A stretch of 64,000 nt of DNA from Burkholderia pyrrocinia (GCF_001028665.1 NZ_CP011503.1:930001-994000), one strand, 5' to 3'; counted from the stretch's first letter, positions 18,083 through 27,326 are shown. The notes: generated by a model from the sequence alone, not told the origin. Made by a program: numbers and translations.

Positions 18083-19768
18083 TCAGTGCTGCACGGCCTC
18101 GCCGGCCAGCAGGCCCGTCTGCGCGTAGAACTCCTGCTGCGCGAACGCGTCGCGCTCGCGCCGCGCGCGCTCGCCGCGATCCGCGAGCGAGCCGACGACG
18201 ATCCCGATGAACGCGAGCGGCACCGACACGAGCGCCGGGTTGTCGAGGAACACCGGCGCGTGCGCGTGGTGCAGCACGTCGACCCACACCGACTTCGACA
18301 GCACCGTGAGCGCCACCGCCGACCCGAGGCCGAGGCCGCCGCCGAGCACCGCGCCGCGCGTCGTCATTCCGCGCCAGAAGATCGACATCGCGAGCACCGG
18401 GAAATTCGCGCTCGCGGCCACCGCCGCGACGAGCCCGACCATGAACGCGACGTTCACGTGCTCGAACAGGATCGACAGCCCGATCGCGACGGCCGACAGC
18501 ACGATCGTCGCCGCGCGCGAGATGCGCATCTCGAGGCGCTCGTCGGGCTTGCCGCGCGCCCACATCTGCGCATACAGGTCGTGCGAGATCGTCGTCGCGC
18601 CGGCGAGCGTCAGGCCCGCGACCACCGCGAGGATCGTCGCGAACGTGACGGCCGCGATAAAGCCGTAGAACCAGTTCCCGCCGACCGCCTGCGCGAGCTT
18701 CACCGCGACCATGTTCGAACCGCCGAGCAGGTCGTGCGTCAGGTTGAACGTACCGTCGGCGCCGAGCTTGAAGAACTCGGGATGCTGCGCGAGCAGCACG
18801 ATCGCCGAGAAGCCGATCACGAAGGTCAGCAGGTAGAAGTAGCCGATGAAGCCGGTCGCGTAGAGCACCGACTTGCGCGCCTCCTTCGCGTTCGGCACCG
18901 TGAAGAAGCGCATCAGGATGTGCGGGAAGCCGGCCGTGCCGAACATCAGCGCGATGCCGAGCGACAGCGCGTTGGCCGGATCGCGGATCAGCTTGCCGGG
19001 CCCCATGATGCCGAGCGCGCCCGGATGCACGGCCACCGCGCGGCGGAACATCTCGTCGATGCTGAAGCCGAATTCGCCGAGCGCGAGCAACACGAGCAGC
19101 GTCGCGCCGCACAGCAGCAGCACGGCCTTGATCACCTGCACCCAGGTGGTCGCGGTCATCCCGCCGAAGAACACGTAGACGACCATCAGCACGCCGACGA
19201 TCAGCTCGGCCGTGCCGTACGACAGCCCGAACAGCAGCTGGATCAGCTTGCCCGCGCCGACCATCTGCACGACGAGGTACAGCACGACGATCGTCAGCGC
19301 GTTCGCGGAGGTCAGCAGCCGGATCGGCCGCTGCGCGAAGCGGTACGCGACGACGTCGACGAACGTGAACTTGCCGAGGTTGCGCAGCGGCTCGGCGATC
19401 AGGAACATCACGAACGGCCAGCCGACCAGAAAGCCGATCGAGTAGATGAGCCCGTCGAAGCCGAACATGAACACCATCCCGGACAGCCCGAGGAACGACG
19501 CGGCCGACATGTAGTCGCCCGCGATCGCGAGCCCGTTCTGCAGCCCTGTGATGCCGCCGCCGGCCGTGTAGAAGTCGCGTGTCGAGCGCGTGCGGCGCGC
19601 GGCCCAGCGCGTGAGCGCGAGCGTCGCAAACACGAACGCGAAGAACATCCCGATCGCGACCGGGTTCAGTTCGACCTTGTCGGGCATCGGGCCCGCAACG
19701 GATACCGCATGGGCGGCGGAGGAAACGAGAACGGCAAGCGCGCCGAGCGCGATCGATGTGCGTCGCAT
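18083..19768 (-). CDS. actP: ActP-type sodium:solute (acetate/carboxylate) symporter
   Basis: 561 aa from ATG 19768, which has GGAGGCC upstream and yields a signal-like N-terminus [21 protein letters not shown]; the longer frame runs into the preceding gene. SSS-family membrane protein with about 13 TM helices. Typical stretches: [29 protein letters not shown] [16 protein letters not shown], and [10 protein letters not shown]. ActP in E. coli takes up acetate and glycolate; substrate here is by family only. It follows a DUF485 gene by 11 nt, the yjcH-actP arrangement. Confidence 0.9.
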   Translation of the reverse strand: MRRTSIALGALAVLVSSAAHAVSVAGPMPDKVELNPVAIGMFFAFVFATLALTRWAARRTRSTRDFYTAGGGITGLQNGLAIAGDYMSAASFLGLSGMVFMFGFDGLIYSIGFLVGWPFVMFLIAEPLRNLGKFTFVDVVAYRFAQRPIRLLTSANALTIVVLYLVVQMVGAGKLIQLLFGLSYGTAELIVGVLMVVYVFFGGMTATTWVQVIKAVLLLCGATLLVLLALGEFGFSIDEMFRRAVAVHPGALGIMGPGKLIRDPANALSLGIALMFGTAGFPHILMRFFTVPNAKEARKSVLYATGFIGYFYLLTFVIGFSAIVLLAQHPEFFKLGADGTFNLTHDLLGGSNMVAVKLAQAVGGNWFYGFIAAVTFATILAVVAGLTLAGATTISHDLYAQMWARGKPDERLEMRISRAATIVLSAVAIGLSILFEHVNVAFMVGLVAAVAASANFPVLAMSIFWRGMTTRGAVLGGGLGLGSAVALTVLSKSVWVDVLHHAHAPVFLDNPALVSVPLAFIGIVVGSLADRGERARRERDAFAQQEFYAQTGLLAGEAVQH

Positions 19769-19779
19769 GTCGGCCTCCG

Positions 19780-20085
19780 TCAGGAACGCTGCAGGATCGC
19801 GTCGACCCGGCGGTCGAACGCACGATTCGCGCGCAGCACGTAGCACGCGGTCAGGCCGATCGCGACCAGGATGATCGCGACGCCCGCGGCGATCCCGACC
19901 GTCGTCGTCGCACCGCGGTACAGCGGCGCCGCGAGCACGTGCGGCGCGAGCGCGACGAGCAGGATGAAGCCGTAGTAGGTCGCGATCATCAGCGCCGTCA
20001 GCGTGAAGCTGAAGCGGCGCCGCGCACGCACGAGCTGCTGGTAGTCGCGGCGCGCCGTGACCGATTCGATGACGGAAAGCTCCAT
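19780..20085 (-). CDS. DUF485 (YjcH-like) small membrane protein
   Basis: 101 aa with two TM helices ([20 protein letters not shown] and [22 protein letters not shown]) and the DUF485 motif [21 protein letters not shown] in part. Always found directly upstream of ActP-type symporters, presumably as an accessory subunit; no activity known to me. Start ATG 20085 with AGGAGACGAC. A paired-hairpin element ends 17 nt upstream of the start codon. Confidence 0.9.
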   Translation of the reverse strand: MELSVIESVTARRDYQQLVRARRRFSFTLTALMIATYYGFILLVALAPHVLAAPLYRGATTTVGIAAGVAIILVAIGLTACYVLRANRAFDRRVDAILQRS

Positions 20086-20102
20086 GTCGTCTCCTGTGTG
20101 GA

Positions 20103-20183
20103 CCGGTGTGAGTGCTTCAACACTTGCGCCGGCCCCATGCTTCGCGGTCGACCGGAATCGGCGCTCGAGCGCTGACTCCGGTC
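20103..20183 (-). repeat. Paired-hairpin leader element (third copy, diverged)
   Basis: Hairpin A (20103-20132) has a 6-bp outer stem CCGGTG/CGCCGG and loop TTCA; CCCCATGC follows (20133-20140); hairpin B (20150-20183) has 7-bp outer arms GACCGGA/TCCGGTC and a GCGC-TCGA-GCGC core. Architecture matches 26044-26227 although most stem bases differ. On the minus strand it ends just before ACACAGGAGA, the Shine-Dalgarno of the DUF485 gene. Confidence 0.75.
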
Positions 20184-20273
20184 CCCGCAGGGCGCCTCGT
20201 CGTTTCGCGAGGGTTGTCTTGTAGATGGCCGGCGCGTCAACCGATCCGCCCGCGCCGCGGCGGAAAAACCGCG

Positions 20274-21479
20274 TTACACGATGCGATCCGCACGCAGCCG
20301 CGCGACATCGTCGGCCGACATCCCGAGCCAGCCGCCGAGCACGGCCTCCGTATCCGCACCGAGCACCGGCGGCGCGCCGCGCACCGGCAGCCGCGCGCCG
20401 TCGAAGCGGTACGGCGGCGCGAGCACGTCGACGTCGCCCGCGACCGGATGCGGCTGCCGCGTGACGAGCCCCGCGCGGGTCGCGCGCTCGGATCTCAGCG
20501 CTTCGTGCAGCCCGAGCACTTCGCCGCACGGAATGCCCGCATCGGCGAGCGCCGCGAGCAGCGTCGCGCGCGACCGGCGCGCGAGTTCGCGGCGAAGCTC
20601 GGGCAGCAAATCGGCGCGGTTTTCCGAGCGGCCAAGGTTGGTCTTGTAACGCGCGTCGGCCGCGAGATCGGGCCGCTCGATCGCATCGCAAAAGCGCGCG
20701 AACTGCGTGTTGTTGCCGACGGTGATCACGAGCGGGCCGTCGGCCGCGTCGAACACGCCATACGGCACGATCGACGGATGCGCGTTGCCGTAGCGCGGCG
20801 GGTCCTCGCCCATCAGCAGCGCGTCGAGCCCGTAGTACGCGGTGATCATCAGCCCGCAGTCGAACAGCGCCATCTCGATGCGCCGCCCGCGCCCGGTCGC
20901 ATGGCGCTCGTACAGCGCGGCGAGAATCGCCTGCGCCGAATACATGCCGGTGAACAGGTCGACCGCCGCGACGCCGAACTTCAGCGGCGGCTGGCCGGCC
21001 TCGCCGTTCAACGCCATCAGCCCGGCCTCGCCCTGCACGACGAGGTCATAGCCGGGCCGCGCTGCCTCGGCGCCCGAACGGTCGTAGCCGGAAATTGCGC
21101 AGTGCACGAGGCGCGGATTCAGTTCGGCCAGCGCGTCGTAGCCGAGGCCGAGCTTTTCCGCGCCGCCGAACTTGAAGTTGTGGACCAGCACGTCGGCCTG
21201 CGCAGCCAGCTCGCGCGCGACGCGCTGCCCTTCTTCGGTCTGCAGGTCCAGGCAGATCGAACGCTTGCTGCGATTCACGCTGTTGAAATAGGTCGTCTCG
21301 GTATCGCCGATCCGCAGCCCCCAGTCGCGCGTGTCGTCGCCGCGCGCCGGATGCTCGACCTTGATCACCTCCGCGCCGAAATCGGCGAGCACCATCGCGC
21401 ACCACGGGCCCGCGAGCACGCGCGAGAAATCGAGCACCTTCACGCCGGCGAGCGGCAAAACGCGCGGTTCGTTCGTCAT
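20274..21479 (-). CDS. Family III (CaiB/BaiF) CoA-transferase
   Basis: 401 aa. These enzymes move CoA between carboxylic acids through an aspartyl-CoA intermediate. Seen: N-terminal LAGVKVLDFSRVLAGPW, ADFGAEVIKVEHP, the catalytic aspartate in RPGYDLVVQGEAG (Asp145), and C-terminal GMSADDVARLRADRIV. It closes a four-gene minus-strand operon with two acyl-CoA dehydrogenases and a FadB-like fusion, so I infer it activates the carboxylic acid that this operon oxidises, perhaps in place of a CoA ligase. Actual donor and acceptor unknown. Confidence 0.88.
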   Translation of the reverse strand: MTNEPRVLPLAGVKVLDFSRVLAGPWCAMVLADFGAEVIKVEHPARGDDTRDWGLRIGDTETTYFNSVNRSKRSICLDLQTEEGQRVARELAAQADVLVHNFKFGGAEKLGLGYDALAELNPRLVHCAISGYDRSGAEAARPGYDLVVQGEAGLMALNGEAGQPPLKFGVAAVDLFTGMYSAQAILAALYERHATGRGRRIEMALFDCGLMITAYYGLDALLMGEDPPRYGNAHPSIVPYGVFDAADGPLVITVGNNTQFARFCDAIERPDLAADARYKTNLGRSENRADLLPELRRELARRSRATLLAALADAGIPCGEVLGLHEALRSERATRAGLVTRQPHPVAGDVDVLAPPYRFDGARLPVRGAPPVLGADTEAVLGGWLGMSADDVARLRADRIV

Positions 21480-21509
21480 CCTTGTCTCCTCCGTTCGCGT
21501 GGTCCGCCT

Positions 21510-22652
21510 TTACTGTTTCGACAGCGCGATGTAGCGCGCGAGATGGTGATCCTCGTCGCCGAGCTGGTGATCGATCATCACGAGGCGCTTCGCGTAATGC
21601 GACAGCGGCAGTTCCCACGTCATCCCGATCCCGCCGTGCAACTGGATGCTCTCCTCGGCGACGAGCGTGCCGATCCGGCCGATGCTGACCTTCGCCGCCG
21701 CAAGCGCGCGCTCGCGCACCGCGCGCGGCGCATCGAGCTGCGCGGCCGCGTTGATCACGGCCGAACGCGCCTGCTCGACTTCGAGCAGCAGGTCGGCCAT
21801 CCGGTGCTGCAGCGCCTGGAAGCTGCCGATCGGCATGCCGAACTGCTTGCGCGTGCGCAGGTAGTCGAGCGTGTGCTCCTTCGCGACGTCCATCGCGCCG
21901 AGCGCTTCCGCCGACAGCGCGAGCAGCCCATAGCCGAGCACGCGTTCGAGCAGCGCAGCGCCCGCTTCGCCGTCGCCGTCCGGCTCGCCGAGCGCGGCAT
22001 CGGCCGGCAGCGCGACGCGATCGAAGCGCACCTCGGCCGCACGGCCGCCGTCGATTTTCCTGTAGTCGCGCAGCGACACGCCCGGCGCATCGGCAGGCAC
22101 GACGAACGGGCCGATGCCGGCCGCATCGTCGTCATGACCGGACGTGCGTGCGCTGACGACGAAGAACGCAGCCTGCGCGGCCTGGTCGACGACGCCCTTC
22201 GCGCCCGTCAGCACCCAGCCGTCGCCCGAGCGTTCGGCGCGCGTGCGCACGGTCGTCAGTTCGTAGTGCGAGCCCGGCTCGTCGTGCGCGAATGCGGCGC
22301 TCGCGCTGCCGTCGATCAGCGCCGCGAGCTTGTCGCGATGCGCAGCGCCGCCGGCAAGCGACAGTGCGCGACCCGCGAGCAACGCGCCGAGGAACGGCTC
22401 GACGACGAGCCCGCGCCCGAGGCATTCGAACACCACGGCAATATCGAAGCCCGCGCCGCCGAAGCCGCCGTCGGCCTCGGGAAACAGCGCGCCGACCGTG
22501 CCGAGCTCGGCGAAGCGCTGCCACATCGCGCGATCGAAGCCTTCGGCCGACTGCGCGATGCGATCGCGCACCGGGAACGCGTACTGTTCGGCGATGAAGC
22601 GGTTCAACGTGTCCGCCAGCATCCGGCGGTCTTCTGTGTGCTGGAAATCCAT
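21510..22652 (-). CDS. Acyl-CoA dehydrogenase, small-subunit type (PimD-like)
   Basis: 380 aa from ATG 22652 (MDFQHTEDRRMLADTLNRFIAEQYAF). FAD-dependent alpha,beta-desaturation of an acyl-CoA. The N-terminal helical domain, central beta domain (GAKGVVDQAAQA) and C-terminal helices (LRTRKQFGMPIGSFQALQHRMADLL; QLHGGIGMTWELPLSHYAKRL, in pieces) are complete. The latter contains the flavin-contacting QLHGGIGMT motif. It lies 14 nt after another acyl-CoA dehydrogenase; such adjacent unequal pairs form hetero-oligomers in pimeloyl-CoA and steroid side-chain degradation. Confidence 0.9.
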   Translation of the reverse strand: MDFQHTEDRRMLADTLNRFIAEQYAFPVRDRIAQSAEGFDRAMWQRFAELGTVGALFPEADGGFGGAGFDIAVVFECLGRGLVVEPFLGALLAGRALSLAGGAAHRDKLAALIDGSASAAFAHDEPGSHYELTTVRTRAERSGDGWVLTGAKGVVDQAAQAAFFVVSARTSGHDDDAAGIGPFVVPADAPGVSLRDYRKIDGGRAAEVRFDRVALPADAALGEPDGDGEAGAALLERVLGYGLLALSAEALGAMDVAKEHTLDYLRTRKQFGMPIGSFQALQHRMADLLLEVEQARSAVINAAAQLDAPRAVRERALAAAKVSIGRIGTLVAEESIQLHGGIGMTWELPLSHYAKRLVMIDHQLGDEDHHLARYIALSKQ

Positions 22653-22666
22653 CGTCGCGTCCCTCG

Positions 22667-23875
22667 TTACAGCCCGAGCATCATCTTCGCGATGATGTTC
22701 TTCTGGATCTCGTTCGAGCCGCCGAAGATCGACAGCTTCCGGTTGTTGAAGTACTGCTGCGCGGCGCTCGCGGCGTCGTCCGGGCCGACCGGTTCGCCGT
22801 CGTAGTCCGCATCGAGCGCTGCGTCGACGAACGGCTGCGCGTACGGCCCCATCGCGCGCCGCATCAGCGACGAAATCTCCTGGCGGATCTGCGTGCCGCG
22901 GATCTTCAGCATCGAGCTTTCCGCGCCCGGCGCGCCGCCGCCCGCGACCGCGGCCAGCACGCGCAGGTTGGTCGTGCGCATGTTCTCGAGCTCGATCTCG
23001 ACACGCGCGACGCGCGCCGCGAAGAACGGATCGTCCGCGAGCGGCCTGCCGTTCTTCGTCACCTTCGCGGCGACCGCGCGCAGCCGGTCGAGCGCGGCCG
23101 TCGAGAAGCCGATCCCGGCGATGTTGGTGCGCTCGTACGTGAGCAGGTATTTCGCGTAGGTCCAGCCGCGGTTCTCTTCGCCGACGAGGTTTTCCGCCGG
23201 CACGCGCACGTCGGTGAAGAACACCTCGTTCACCTCGTGCTCGCCGTCGAGCGTGATGATCGGGCGCACGTCGACGCCCGGCGTGTTCATGTCGATCAGC
23301 AGGAAGCTGATGCCCTCCTGCTTGCGCACGTCGGTCGCGGTGCGCACGAGGCAGAAGATCATGTTCGCGTAGTGGCCGAGCGTGGTCCACGTCTTCTGGC
23401 CGTTCACGATGTAGTGCTCGCCCTGCGCGTCGATCCCGCGCACCGCGCTCGTCTTCACCGATGCGAGATCGGAACCGGCGCCCGGCTCCGAGTAGCCCTG
23501 GCACCACCAGTCGGTGCCGTCGAGGATGCGCGGCAGCCAGCGGCGCTTTTGCGCTTCGTTGCCGTACTTGATCAGCACGGGGCCGAGCATGTTCACGCCG
23601 AACGGCACGATGCGCGGCGCCCCCGCGAGCGCGCATTCGTTGTCGAACAGGAACTTCTGCGCGACGCTCCAGCCGGGGCCGCCGTATTCGCGCGGCCAGT
23701 GGCTCGCGAGCCAGCCGCGCGCGTTGAGGATCGCATGCCATTCGCGCATGTCGTCGCGCGTGAGGTGCAGGCCGCCCTTCACCTTGCGCGCGATGCGCTC
23801 GGGCAGTTCGGCTTGCAGGAAGCGCTGCACGTCCGTGCGGAAGGCTTCCTCTTCGGGAGTGAAATTGAGGTCCAT
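22667..23875 (-). CDS. Acyl-CoA dehydrogenase, large-subunit type (PimC-like)
   Basis: 402 aa starting MDLNFTPEEEAFRTDVQRFL. Typical landmarks: WPREYGGPGWS, QGYSEPGAGSDLASVKT (flavin and substrate region), INGQKTWTT-like VNGQKTWTTLGHYANM, and FGGSNEIQKNIIAKMMLGL at the end. Partner of the gene 14 nt downstream. N-terminus and neighbourhood resemble the large subunit of pimeloyl-CoA dehydrogenase; chain-length preference cannot be read from sequence here. Confidence 0.9.
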   Translation of the reverse strand: MDLNFTPEEEAFRTDVQRFLQAELPERIARKVKGGLHLTRDDMREWHAILNARGWLASHWPREYGGPGWSVAQKFLFDNECALAGAPRIVPFGVNMLGPVLIKYGNEAQKRRWLPRILDGTDWWCQGYSEPGAGSDLASVKTSAVRGIDAQGEHYIVNGQKTWTTLGHYANMIFCLVRTATDVRKQEGISFLLIDMNTPGVDVRPIITLDGEHEVNEVFFTDVRVPAENLVGEENRGWTYAKYLLTYERTNIAGIGFSTAALDRLRAVAAKVTKNGRPLADDPFFAARVARVEIELENMRTTNLRVLAAVAGGGAPGAESSMLKIRGTQIRQEISSLMRRAMGPYAQPFVDAALDADYDGEPVGPDDAASAAQQYFNNRKLSIFGGSNEIQKNIIAKMMLGL

Positions 23876-23904
23876 CTTCGGTCCGTTGCGAATGCGGTTG
23901 GCGT

Positions 23905-26031
23905 TCAGTCGATGCGGTTCAGGCTCGCGAAATCCGCGCTGCGCGCGACGAGTTCGACGATCAGCGGCGACGGCTTCCAGAACAGCGGATCCTCCTTCGC
24001 GAACGCGCGGATATCGGCGAGCACGTTCGCGAGGCCGACCGTGTCCGCGTAGTGCATCGGGCCGCCGCGATAGCGCGGGAAGCCGTAGCCGTACAGGAAC
24101 ACCGCGTCGACGTCGAGCGGGCGCAGCGCGATCTTCTCGTGCACGACGTTCGCGCCTTCGTTGATCATCGCGGCGAGATAGCGGCGCAGGATCTCGTCGT
24201 CGGTGAACGTGCGCGGCGCGACGCCCTTCTTCGCACGTTCTTCCGCAACGATCGCTTCGACTTCCGGGTCCGGCGTGCCGATACGCACACCGTCCGGATA
24301 CAGGTAGTAGCCGCGCGACGTCTTCTGCCCGAACCAGCCGCGCTCGCACAACCGGTCGGAAATCTCCACGTAGCGCGCGCGCGGATCGCGCGTCGCCGCG
24401 CGGCGCTTGCGGGTCGCCCAGCCGATGTCGCCGCCCGCGAGATCGACGACCTGGAACGGCCCCATCGGGAAGCCGAATTCGCGCACCGCGCGATCGATCT
24501 GGTACGGCGACGCGCCGTCTTCCATCAGGTAATCGGCCGCCGTGCGATAGACGGCGAGGATCCGGTTGCCGATGAAGCCGTCGCATACGCCCGCGCGCAC
24601 CGGCGTCTTCTTCAGCTGCTTCGCGAGCGCGAACGCGGTCGCGACGACGTCCGCGCTGACGCGCGCCGGCACGACGATCTCGAGCAGCTTCATCACGTTG
24701 GCCGGCGAGAAGAAATGCAGGCCGATCACGTCGGCCGGCCGGTCGATGCTCGCGGCCAGCTCGTCGATGTCGAGATACGACGTGTTGGTCGCCAGCACCG
24801 CGCCCGGCTTGCAGACGCGCGCGAGTTCGGCGAACACGGCCTTCTTCACGGCCATGTCCTCGAACACGGCCTCGATCACGACGTCGGCCTGCGCGAGCGC
24901 GTCGTACGACGTGCTGCCCTTGAAGCGCGCGAGCCGCGCCGCGTGCGCGGCCGGCGTCATCCGCCCTTTCGCGACGAGGCCGTCGTACACCTTCTCGACG
25001 TGCGCGCGGCCGCGTGCGAGCGACGCTTCGTCGCGTTCGATCATCGTCACCGGCAGCCCGGCGTCGAGCGCCGCGACCGCGATGCCCGCGCCCATCGTGC
25101 CGCCGCCGACCACGCCGATCCGCTCGACCGGTCGCGCGCTCGCGCGCCGCGCCTCGGGTGCCTTCGCGGCTTCGCGTTCCGCGAAGAACGCATGCACGAG
25201 GCCCGCGCGCTGCGGGCTGTCGATGCACTGCAGGAACAGGCTGCGTTCGAACTTCATCCCCGCGTCGAACGACTGCGTGAGCGCGGCCTCGACCGCTTCG
25301 ACGATCTTCGCCGGCGAGAACAGCCCGCGCGACTTCTTCGGCAGGTCCGCGCGCGCCGCATCGATCGCGGCCTGCGCGGCCGCCCGATCGGCGAGCCCCT
25401 GCGCATCGCGCGTGCGGCGCGCCAGCGCGCCGAGCGACACGAGTTCCTGCGCATACGCGAGGCCTTCGGCGAGCGTGTCGTCGCTGTGCGCGACGCGGTC
25501 GACGAGGCCGAGCGCGAGCGCTTCGTCCGCACTCGCGTGGCGGCCCGTCAGCATCAGGTCGAGCGCGGCCTTCGCGCCGATCAGGCGCGGCGCACGCTGC
25601 GTGCCGCCCGCGCCGGGCAGCAGGCCGAGCGTCACTTCGGGCAGCCCGAGCTTCGCGCCGGGCACCGCGAGCCGGTAATGCGCGGCCAGCGCGACTTCGA
25701 GCCCGCCGCCGAGCGTTGCGCCATGCAGCGCGACCACGACCGGCTTCGTGCCCGATTCGATCCGCTCGCACACGTCGGGCAGCGACGGCGGCACCGGCGG
25801 CTTGCCGAATTCGCGGATATCGGCGCCCGCGATGAAGTTGCGGCCGGCGCCGACGATCAGCACCGCGCGGATCGCGTCGTCGGCCTGCGCGGCGTCGAGC
25901 GCGTCGGCCAGGCCGCGCCGCACGTCGGCGGACAGCGCGTTGACGGGCGGGTGGTCGATCGTGACGACGAGCACCTTGTCGCGCCGCTCGCGCGTGACCG
26001 TGCCGGCCTGAGGTGTTGCGGATGAATTCAT
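23905..26031 (-). CDS. Bifunctional enoyl-CoA hydratase / 3-hydroxyacyl-CoA dehydrogenase (FadB/FadJ/PimF-like)
   Basis: 708 aa. N-terminal crotonase domain (about 15-200; NFIAGADIREF and LGGGLEVALAAHYRLAVPG with oxyanion residues and LPEVTLGLLPGAGGTQR), then an NAD-binding Rossmann fold (VGGGTMGAGIAVAAL near 305), and a duplicated 3HCDH C-terminal domain ending near RID. Two steps of beta-oxidation on one chain. First gene of the operon; AGGAGAAACC precedes ATG 26031, itself preceded by a tandem paired-hairpin element. Confidence 0.93.
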   Translation of the reverse strand: MNSSATPQAGTVTRERRDKVLVVTIDHPPVNALSADVRRGLADALDAAQADDAIRAVLIVGAGRNFIAGADIREFGKPPVPPSLPDVCERIESGTKPVVVALHGATLGGGLEVALAAHYRLAVPGAKLGLPEVTLGLLPGAGGTQRAPRLIGAKAALDLMLTGRHASADEALALGLVDRVAHSDDTLAEGLAYAQELVSLGALARRTRDAQGLADRAAAQAAIDAARADLPKKSRGLFSPAKIVEAVEAALTQSFDAGMKFERSLFLQCIDSPQRAGLVHAFFAEREAAKAPEARRASARPVERIGVVGGGTMGAGIAVAALDAGLPVTMIERDEASLARGRAHVEKVYDGLVAKGRMTPAAHAARLARFKGSTSYDALAQADVVIEAVFEDMAVKKAVFAELARVCKPGAVLATNTSYLDIDELAASIDRPADVIGLHFFSPANVMKLLEIVVPARVSADVVATAFALAKQLKKTPVRAGVCDGFIGNRILAVYRTAADYLMEDGASPYQIDRAVREFGFPMGPFQVVDLAGGDIGWATRKRRAATRDPRARYVEISDRLCERGWFGQKTSRGYYLYPDGVRIGTPDPEVEAIVAEERAKKGVAPRTFTDDEILRRYLAAMINEGANVVHEKIALRPLDVDAVFLYGYGFPRYRGGPMHYADTVGLANVLADIRAFAKEDPLFWKPSPLIVELVARSADFASLNRID

Positions 26032-26043
26032 GGTTTCTCCTGT

Positions 26044-26227
26044 CGGCCCGAGTTAGCGCTTTAGCGCTTACTCGGGCCCCATGCCGTGGATGGTCGGAGT
26101 TGGCGCTTCAGCGCCTACTCCAACCCCTCGGCGGTCGGCCCGACTTGGCGCTTTAGCGCTTACTCGGGCCCCATGCCGTGAATGGTCGGAGTTGGCGCTT
26201 CAGCGCCTACTCCAACCCCTCGGCGGT
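26044..26227 (-). repeat. Tandem duplication of a 92-bp paired-hairpin leader element
   Basis: Two copies, 26044-26135 and 26136-26227, nearly identical (three substitutions seen). Each has hairpin A (outer CCCGAGT/ACTCGGG, a 1x1 T-T mismatch, inner AGCGC/GCGCT, loop TTTA), CCCCATGC, then hairpin B (GGAGT/ACTCC, 1x1 T-T mismatch, GGCGC/GCGCC, loop TTCA). Read on minus, the last hairpin ends 5 nt before AGGAGA, the Shine-Dalgarno of the FadB-like gene. Confidence 0.88.
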
Positions 26228-26250
26228 CTATGCACCAGACATGCACCGAT

Positions 26251-26266
26251 TCTCGATTGATCGAGA
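26251..26266. promoter_or_regulatory. Inverted repeat in the divergent LysR/FadB-like promoter region
   Basis: TCTCGAT-TG-ATCGAGA is a perfect 7+7 dyad. A direct repeat ATGCACC lies just to its left (26230-26247). Possible operator for the LysR regulator. Confidence 0.5.
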
Positions 26267-26298
26267 TTCATTGACAATTCCCTCTCGCCTTTACAAGC

Positions 26299-26317
26299 TG
26301 TCAAGTCTGACTTGACA
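26299..26317. promoter_or_regulatory. 19-bp perfect operator-like dyad
   Basis: TGTCAAGTC-T-GACTTGACA, 9-bp arms around one central base, 47 nt before the lysR ATG. It overlaps a TTGACA -35-like hexamer, so binding here could both repress lysR and control the divergent acyl-CoA operon. Confidence 0.7.
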
Positions 26318-26363
26318 CTGAATGCTTTCCGACCGTTAAACGGGACGGATCAGGAGCGAACGC

Positions 26364-27326
26364 ATGGACCTGAACGCGCTGACGCTGCTCGTCGAGATCC
26401 TCGACGCCGGCAATCTCAGCAAGGCCGCGCAGCGGCTCAAGATGAGCCGCGCGAACGTCAGCTACCGGCTGAACCAGCTCGAGCGCTCGATCGGCCAGCA
26501 GCTCGTGCGGCGCACGACGCGGCGCATCGAGCCGACCGAGATCGGGCTGAAGCTGTACGAGCACGGCCGGCGCATCCGCAACGAGCTGCTCGCCGCGGAG
26601 GAATCGGTGACGACGCTCGGCCAGGACCTGCAGGGCCGCGTGCGGCTGTCGGTGCCGAGCGGTTATGGGCAGATGGTGATGTCCGAATGGCTGCTCGCAT
26701 TCAAGCGGCTGCACCCGGGCATCGTGCTCGACGTCGTGTTCGAGAATCGCGTGGAAGACCTGATGCGCGACGAGATCGACATCGCGGTGCGCGTGATGCC
26801 CGAGCCGCCGCAGAACCTCGTCGCGCGCGACATGGGTGCGGTGCGCTACGTCGCGTGCGCATCGGCCGCATTCGCGGCCGCGCACGGGATGCCAGCGAGC
26901 CTCGGCGCGCTGGCCGCCGCGCCCGTCGTCACCGCGACGGTGATGGGCCGCCAGCTCAGGATCGCCGCGTATCTCGGCGACGAGCGCCACGAGGTGCTGC
27001 TCGAGCCGACGCTGATTTCGGAGAACTTCCTGTTCCTGCGCCAGGCGATCCTCGCGGGGATCGGTGTCGGCATCGTGCCCGACTACGTGATGCAGGACGA
27101 CATGCGGCGCGGCGCCGTCGTCACGTCGCTCGACGCGTACCGGCTCAGCATCTTCGGTACGCACATGTACATGCTCTACATGCCGAACCGGCACCACACG
27201 CGCGCGACGTCGACGTTCATAGAGTTCATCCTCGAACAGGCCGGGAAGACCGGCCGGGGCGGGCCCGGCGGGATGCGTCAGGGTTTCCTGTCGGGTGACA
27301 ATCCGCCGGCCGCGCGGCGACAATAG
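26364..27326 (+). CDS. LysR-family transcriptional regulator
   Basis: 320 aa. N-terminal winged HTH (MDLNALTLLVEILDAGNLSKAAQRLKMSRANVSYRLNQL in pieces) and a periplasmic-binding-like effector domain. Divergent from the FadB-like/acyl-CoA dehydrogenase operon, with dyads in between, so the operon is its likely target. The last ~25 residues are Gly/Pro/Arg rich. Effector unknown; a CoA ester or dicarboxylate would fit. Confidence 0.88.
   Translation: MDLNALTLLVEILDAGNLSKAAQRLKMSRANVSYRLNQLERSIGQQLVRRTTRRIEPTEIGLKLYEHGRRIRNELLAAEESVTTLGQDLQGRVRLSVPSGYGQMVMSEWLLAFKRLHPGIVLDVVFENRVEDLMRDEIDIAVRVMPEPPQNLVARDMGAVRYVACASAAFAAAHGMPASLGALAAAPVVTATVMGRQLRIAAYLGDERHEVLLEPTLISENFLFLRQAILAGIGVGIVPDYVMQDDMRRGAVVTSLDAYRLSIFGTHMYMLYMPNRHHTRATSTFIEFILEQAGKTGRGGPGGMRQGFLSGDNPPAARRQ

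Noticed and set aside
20112..22805. 897-codon plus-strand frame opposite the acyl-CoA operon
   Set aside because: Antisense to CoA-transferase and dehydrogenase genes with clear domains; no SD.
26044..26227. CRISPR-like array
   Set aside because: Only two long units with internal hairpins and no distinct spacers; not CRISPR.
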